Source: Favolaschia claudopus
Lineage: Eukaryota; Basidiomycota; Agaricomycetes; Agaricales; Mycenaceae
DNA length: 64,000 nucleotides
Direction of reading: 5' to 3'
Assembly: GCA_037176885.1 (NCBI GenBank)
Contig: JAWWNJ010000061.1
Span: forward strand, 682,001 to 746,000
Under the pieces are notes generated by a model. It was not told where the DNA came from and did not search any database. It saw only the letters and a program-made list of their open reading frames with translations. Each line of letters starts with the position of its first letter. Within the stretch, counting starts at the first letter, position 1. This document shows positions 58,925 through 64,000 of the stretch, in pieces. The translations under genes were made by a program, and so were the position numbers.

Positions 58925-59489
58925 TTACAGTGATTTTGTCTTGTCCTCCGTATGATTTGAAGACGGCGCACCCCACACCCATCTCTGCAGCGTCGATAAC
59001 ACCCCTCCTCCCGTTTCCTGAGCCGGCTTTTCCGGCTGTGATGTAGACGGATTAGCACTTGTTCTGCTATCGCTGAGTTTTGGTGCAGTGGCGCTCGCGA
59101 CAGCCGCTGCCATAGCCCGCTTCTCGTCCTCCACGGTCAACGCCGAGCGTCTCGCGTCCAACGCAGCACGCTGCTTCACTTCCTCGTCCAAGTCGTCGAA
59201 TACGTCCTGCTTCACCGCCGCCATCGAGTAGACGAATACACCACCGACGAACGTCAATAAGAGGACTCCCGCTACGGCGTTTGAGGTGCGGAATTGGCGG
59301 CGGGCGCGGAGGAGGCCGGGGGACATTCGCTAGTGAAAAAGTAAGATAAAGATTGGATATTGTGGGCTGAAATTGAAGACAACGAACCCCGTTTTTCCAG
59401 TAAGAGGCTTTAACCTCGTTGCGGTCTGCATATCGTTTGCTTTCGGGCTCCCACCAGGCGCGTCCCCGCCTTGGGAGAGTTGGGCGCAT
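58925..59489 (-). CDS. COA3: Cytochrome c oxidase assembly factor COA3
   Basis: Two exons (59489-59388 and 59329-58925) give 168 residues. KASYWKNGRMSPGLLRARRQ corresponds to the Coa3 segment preceding the membrane span. NAVAGVLLLTFVGGVFVYSM is the single TM helix, followed by the hallmark AAVKQDVFDDLDEE. The Ala/Ser/Thr-rich C-terminus is longer than in yeast. Coa3 sits in the mitochondrial inner membrane and with Cox14 holds newly made Cox1 in assembly intermediates, coupling Cox1 translation to complex IV assembly. The gene is divergent from the F-box-like gene at 59546, with only 56 bp between start codons. Confidence 0.85.
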
Positions 59490-59545
59490 TGGACGAGAAA
59501 GGCAGGTCCAGAATATATTACATAATCATCTTGTCTTCTACCATC
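59490..59545. promoter_or_regulatory. Compact bidirectional promoter region between COA3 and an F-box-like gene
   Basis: Only 56 bp separate the two divergent start codons and they include the AT-rich AATATATTACATAATC. 5' leaders probably overlap the opposite gene, unless the annotated starts are slightly off. Confidence 0.4.
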
Positions 59546-61004
59546 ATGTCCACGGCCAAATCCGTTGAACTACTCAAGCGCCAGCATGCGCTCGAGCACA
59601 CCATCTCTGAATGCGCGGCGTTTTACCCCGTTTTGTCTTTGCCAACCGAAATCATCTCTGAAGTTTTCGTTCACTGTCTTCCTCATAAACCGCAACGTTT
59701 CGAATCTTCGAGTCCGTTTACCAACTTGGCTCCATTCCTGCTTCTTCATGTATGTCGCAAATGGAGAGCCATCGCAATAGCTACTCCAAGGCTATGGCAA
59801 AGTCTGCGTCTGGATTTTTACGCTCTACCGCTTCGTTTTTTCAACGCGGAGAATTTCGAATCGTTCATCGGCGATTGGGTCGCTCGAAGCAAATCCGTGC
59901 CTCTGTTTTTGGATCTCAGAGGACTTATCAAGTCGGAGGAACAGGGAAAACGCGTCCTGAGCACTCTTTTCGATCACCTTGCCCCGCGCCTCGAACGTCT
60001 GAAGCTGGATACGTCCTTTGCATTCTACGAACACCTTTCCCCCACTTTCCCTATTTTGCGCCAGCTTTCACTGGGCATTGAATACGACTATGACGAACCA
60101 GATTGCCCAGACGGCCCAGAAGATCCTATTCAAACGTTCAGCGCCGCACCACTCCTCGAAGAAGTTTGCCTGTCCTCCTGTACTTTACCTCACTATTTCG
60201 ACCTTCCCTGGGGTGCGCTGAAGGTGCTGAGCGCCGAAGGTTTCGACACTACAGACGCCGTTGATACCCTTCGAGTTTCGCCGTCCCTCATCCGATACAC
60301 CCTCTTAGAAACATCTGGAACGCGGAATAACACCTCCCCCTTCTCTCATCCCACTTTGAAATCATTTGACATCGAATTCTTTGATGATGACTTCACCCTC
60401 TTCGAAATCCTCGCGTTCCCCAACCTCGAGATCCTCACAATCCGCTACGTCCGTTCGCGCGACATAGACCATCCCCAGATCATTCGCTTCGTATCTCAGT
60501 TGGCCCCTTCCCTGCGCGAATTCTCAGCTCCAACCGTCACACTGTCTTTGCTCCAGACTTTGTCCCGGCTCACATACATCAAGCTGTACATACCGAGTAC
60601 CGACTTCGTCTCGAAATTCCTAGACATGCTGTCCCGCGCCAGATATCCTTCGTTCTTGCCACACCTCCAGGCAGTGGAACTTGGGAACTGCGAGCCGTCC
60701 CATGTGAATCAGTCTTTGGTGCACGCGCTCTCTTCCAGAGCCCACGGTGAGGCAAAGCTAAGGTCGTTTCGCCAGACATGGGATCCCCAATTCCAAGAGA
60801 TTCAAGTCAACTGGGAGGAGGGAGACGGGTTAGTTTTGCAGCGGCTGAGAGTCGAAACCGGGATGGAGATCTATGTTGGCGCGTCTGAGTACGTCAAGTT
60901 CATTTCAAGCCTTTAGGTTACTAACGGGGTCGTCTCACTTCGTCAGTGACCCACACCATTGGAGGGGCTATGATGTCTGTTGGCTGGACTCGGACTCGGA
61001 GTGA
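59546..61004 (+). CDS. F-box-like/LRR protein (intact reference copy of the 24-27 kb family)
   Basis: Two exons (59546-60888, 60947-61004) give 466 residues. Start MSTAKSVELLKRQHALEHTI. The F-box-like motif is LSLPTEIISEVFVHCLPH near residue 30, followed by FLLLHVCRKWRAIAIATPRL and a series of LRR-like repeats ending GMEIYVGASE. The last exon, after a GTACGT donor and CAG acceptor, adds DPHHWRGYDVCWLDSDSE. This intact copy identifies the lesions in the related genes at 24412-25880 and 26038-27548. An SCF adaptor role is inferred from the F-box; substrates are unknown. Met-59471 upstream is in frame but not shared by the paralogue. Confidence 0.87.
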
Positions 61005-61433
61005 AGTATGCAGACTCGGAATAATTCGATAATTTCAGTGACGTGGAGTGTGTTGGACAAGGAGGACGAGGTGAAGCGGCGAAGATGTCTTGGAATGCAT
61101 ATCCCATGAGTAGTCTCTTTCGCTTTCATCGTTCTGCTTTCAAGCCTCAAGATGAAAGTTCAGCTACTATGCACGTTTGATGCACATTGGTGATTTGGTC
61201 CATCTCCCTCTGAGACTTCCGACTCGACTTACACTCCGTTGGTTTCTTCGGCCCCTGGGGAGTCGATATAGCACTTTTTTCTTCTCGTTGTATGATTACT
61301 ATACGTCGAGAACGAAGTCCATGACTGCTCTGCGGAGCCGCCTATAACTTTGAACACGAAGTGCGTGTCGCGTAGCGCGCTCTTAAGCCTGACCACGTTG
61401 ATCATTCTTGTCCATTCTTGTCTTCTTACCCTC

Positions 61434-62867
61434 ATGATGTCAACGGTCAACTCCGAATCTTATACACAATTACTCGAGCGGCAGCATGAACTCCAGCGTA
61501 CTGTTGCTGAATTGAAAGCACGGCTCGCAGACTTCGAACGGGAACTACAGAATACCACAGAGACGCTCCGAAAATGGCGGCACAGGATCTACCCAGTTTT
61601 GACACTGCCAGACGAGATTACTTCGCTGATCTTTGTGCATCGCGTCTATGAAGATGCTTTGATCCCTCTGGGTCCGTACGATGTGCGGATGAAACTGCTT
61701 CGTGCCTGTAGGGCATGGAGATGGATTGCGATTTCGACTCCAGATTTATGGACTGGGCTACATCTCAAATTCAACCGGGGCCCTTTTCCGTACGACTTCT
61801 TCGAAACAGACAGATTTGAAGGATTCCTGGACGACTGGGTTGCGCGCCTTGCCGCTCTCCCTCTCACTCTCAACCTCCATGGGGGACGCTGCCTAAGCGC
61901 AAGAGCCGAGGCTTGGATTCCCATTATTTTGGATAAATTTTCGTCCAATCTCCACACTTTAGCCATCTCTGTCCCTGTTGCTGGCTACCCTGAACACCCG
62001 CCTACCTTTCCTCTCCTGCGAAAAGTCGCGCTCAGTATTCCTGATCTCCGAGTCGGATTTGAATACGAGCATCTCATGGAAAATCCCCTCCGTCTGTTCA
62101 CACACGCACCCTTACTTCGAGAAGTCCAGTTGTACGGCGACGCACCCCCCGCCGTTGTAACGCTTCCCTGGAACCAGGTCGAAGTGTTCACTGCTTCAAA
62201 ACTCGAAGCGGCCGAGTGTATCAACGTCCTCAACATGTCGCCGACCCTAGTCGAATTCACCGCTAGAAATGTCCCCGAGAGGGTGCTTTCTGGCATCCCG
62301 ACGGTATCCCATGACCATCTAAAATCGCTCAGCCTGGTGCGCAGCGACGTTTTGCTGTCAAAGCTTGGTGAATTTCCAGCGCTCGAGACCTTGGACATCA
62401 TTTTAACGGACCAAGCAAAAAACCTGGAAGTTTCCAAATTCATATCCAGCTCAGGCTGTTCAGCGTCCCTGCTCAGATTATCATGTCCTGCCGTCCATCC
62501 AAAAATTTTCCCCGAAATGGACGCTCTCAGAACTCTCAAGTTGTACAGGGCCACGGAAGGGTACATGCATAAATTCGCCATCCTTCTCAATCGCAAATAC
62601 AACCCTCTCTTTCTTTCTCAACTCGAGGTCTTGGAGATTGAGGATTCTCAGCCTGTGGTAAACATCGTCTTTTCGGAGGCCTTGACCTCGCGGAGCACTG
62701 TCTCCTCGCAGGGAGCCAAGTTATCTTGCTTCCGGCAGTTGTGGAGAAATGTAGTTGCTGAGGGGCTCAAGGTCGACTTTGAAGGAAGCACAGGACTAAT
62801 TCTGGCCGAGTTGGCGAAAAATGGAATGATAATTGATATTCGGCCGGGGAACTTAGTCAGGACATGA
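61434..62867 (+). CDS. F-box-like/LRR protein, divergent member
   Basis: Single open frame of 477 residues from MMSTVNSESYTQLLERQHEL. A coiled-coil-like helix (LKARLADFERELQNTTETLR) precedes the F-box-like YPVLTLPDEITSLIFVHRVY. RACRAWRWIAISTPDLWTGL and LRR-like repeats follow. It shares layout with the gene just upstream on the same strand but is much more diverged. The C-terminus, LAELAKNGMIIDIRPGNL, aligns with GMEIYVG of the relatives. An extra 3' exon like theirs was not found. It appears intact. Confidence 0.82.
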   Translation: MMSTVNSESYTQLLERQHELQRTVAELKARLADFERELQNTTETLRKWRHRIYPVLTLPDEITSLIFVHRVYEDALIPLGPYDVRMKLLRACRAWRWIAISTPDLWTGLHLKFNRGPFPYDFFETDRFEGFLDDWVARLAALPLTLNLHGGRCLSARAEAWIPIILDKFSSNLHTLAISVPVAGYPEHPPTFPLLRKVALSIPDLRVGFEYEHLMENPLRLFTHAPLLREVQLYGDAPPAVVTLPWNQVEVFTASKLEAAECINVLNMSPTLVEFTARNVPERVLSGIPTVSHDHLKSLSLVRSDVLLSKLGEFPALETLDIILTDQAKNLEVSKFISSSGCSASLLRLSCPAVHPKIFPEMDALRTLKLYRATEGYMHKFAILLNRKYNPLFLSQLEVLEIEDSQPVVNIVFSEALTSRSTVSSQGAKLSCFRQLWRNVVAEGLKVDFEGSTGLILAELAKNGMIIDIRPGNLVRT

Positions 62868-63250
62868 TGCTGTATATTGAGGAAATATTCGAGCAAAGAG
62901 ATCACACATTACAGTACGGACGAGTTCTGCGTTCCGGATTTGACCTTGCGTCAGGTAGAAAACACTGGCCCCAGATCTAGACGTTTCAACGCGGTATTCT
63001 CTTATTAAAAGATTTAGTCCTGTGTGATGAAAAGCGATTTCTTTTCAGGGATGCGGGAGTCTGCAGTGGAACTACAACGCGGCCCGTGGGCGATGAGTAG
63101 CTTCGTCGTGTCCTTATGCACGAGTAAGAGTTGGTCTGTACGATACATGATATTGTGGCAAATGGTATACTTGGTCAGTGCGGTGCAATTGAAGTACATA
63201 TGATGGTAGAAGAATGCTGGATACAATGGTCATTATGCTCGAATGGAAAG
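62868..63250. other. Intergenic stretch between converging genes
   Basis: 383 bp between the stop codons of the F-box-like gene (+) and the GMC-type gene (-). No gene is recognised. Confidence 0.5.
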
Positions 63251-64000
63251 TTAATGTTGGTGGTGAGGCGGAACGAATCCGTGCGGACTACTCTGCGATG
63301 GCGCACGCATATGTTGTGGAGGCGCCATCATCGAACCTGGGGGCTGCATAGAGGCGGAAGGGGCGACGCCCGGCATAAACAAAGGGGGCTGTGGATGCCC
63401 ATAGTCGCCTGGAGGATCAGGATACGGAGCGGCGGGCATCGGCGTATTTGGGGGATACAACGATGCACCATCCGCTGTCCTCTCGTGTGGGGCAGCATAA
63501 GGAGCGTATGGGTCGACGCCGTAAAGCTGCTGCTGACCATGATCGATGTTATTCGAGTGCGCCAGGGTTACTGAGGTCCCGACGCTCGTCTGGGAAGGGT
63601 GAGCCGAATTCTCCTGATTCACGGGTACCACGGGTGCGTAGGGCCGACTCTTGCGGTTCGCATACAAAGCATCCTTGTTGCTCACGTCCTTGCGTGGAGG
63701 AAGCGGCCGGGGCCGGTCATCTGTGTTGCGGTGGCGGAGTATAAATATCGCCTGGTCGAAAAATAGACAGTCAGCCGCGCAAATAGAGGCCTTGAGGGAT
63801 ACCCACTGCGATAACCGCGATGACACCCACGATCGATGACACAATAATCGCCACCTTCATGTCCGTCGTGAGACCGTTCGTGCTCGCTCTAGTGTGATCC
63901 CCGCCCGAATCGCCAGAATCTGGATTCGAGTCATTGATCCCAGGGCTGAGATTCAGGGCGCTATATGTAGCCTTGATAAGGTCGGCAGCGCGCTCCGCGA
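63251..64000 (-). CDS. C-terminal part of a second membrane-anchored GMC-type oxidoreductase (runs off the window)
   Basis: Two exons are visible: 64000-63807 and 63751-63251. The sequence entering from the edge, AERAADLIKATYSAL, is the final helix of the GMC catalytic domain (compare AERAADLIKTAYA in the gene at 20370-23112). After it come an acidic Ser/Gly linker, the TM helix KVAIIVSSIVGVIAVIAAIF with RHR as stop-transfer, and a tail of about 160 residues. The tail is rich in Pro, His, Gln and Tyr and ends GFVPPHHQH. The intron (63806-63752) interrupts the TM helix, as the last intron does in the first gene. The catalytic domain lies outside the window, so the enzyme type is inferred from this end only. 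Confidence 0.78.

Overview
The window is nuclear DNA of a filamentous basidiomycete, most likely an Agaricomycete. The genes are split by many short introns (mostly about 35-70 bp) and lie on both strands. Gene content fits that group: GMC oxidoreductases, an SGNH carbohydrate-esterase-like enzyme, expanded F-box-like families, a fungal neurofibromin/IRA Ras-GAP and a Cdc14-type SIN protein. Exon models were spliced by eye and checked for reading-frame closure. No rRNA, tRNA or CRISPR array was seen.

Layout. 0-8 kb: an EthD-like small protein (-), an MFS allantoate-permease-type transporter (+) convergent with a secreted SGNH hydrolase (-), then a MITE with perfect 32-bp terminal inverted repeats. 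8-12.2 kb: an importin-13/Kap122-type karyopherin (+). 13-17.5 kb: two tandem F-box-like genes (-). 17.6-20 kb: a gephyrin-type molybdenum cofactor protein (-). 20.4-23.1 kb: a GMC oxidoreductase (-) with a C-terminal membrane anchor and tail, carrying one frameshift. 24.4-27.5 kb: two damaged F-box-like genes (-).

27.3-39.9 kb is the most unusual part. A block spanning the 5' end of an F-box gene and the 3' part of an uncharacterised coiled-coil gene occurs twice. The geometry is that of a tandem duplication: copy A has the longer F-box gene plus a truncated coiled-coil gene, and copy B has an F-box stub plus the full coiled-coil gene. At the junction sits about 6.4 kb of unrecognised DNA. 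It holds two divergent arrays of repeated exon-like units with consensus splice donors, on the minus strand to the left and the plus strand to the right.

40.6-50.7 kb: a large neurofibromin/IRA Ras-GAP (-). 51-54 kb: two tandem genes of an F-box-like family starting MGQYW (-), the first frameshifted. 54.4-57.5 kb: an FAH-family hydrolase and a Cdc14-type septation protein (+). 58.9-59.5 kb: the cytochrome oxidase assembly factor COA3 (-), divergent from an intact F-box-like gene (59.5-61.0 kb, +). Another F-box-like gene follows (61.4-62.9 kb, +). The window ends inside a second GMC-type gene (-) with the same anchored-tail architecture as the first.

The housekeeping genes (Ras-GAP, karyopherin, gephyrin, Cdc14, COA3, FAH) look intact. 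The lesions found concentrate in F-box-like genes, plus one homopolymer frameshift in the first GMC gene.
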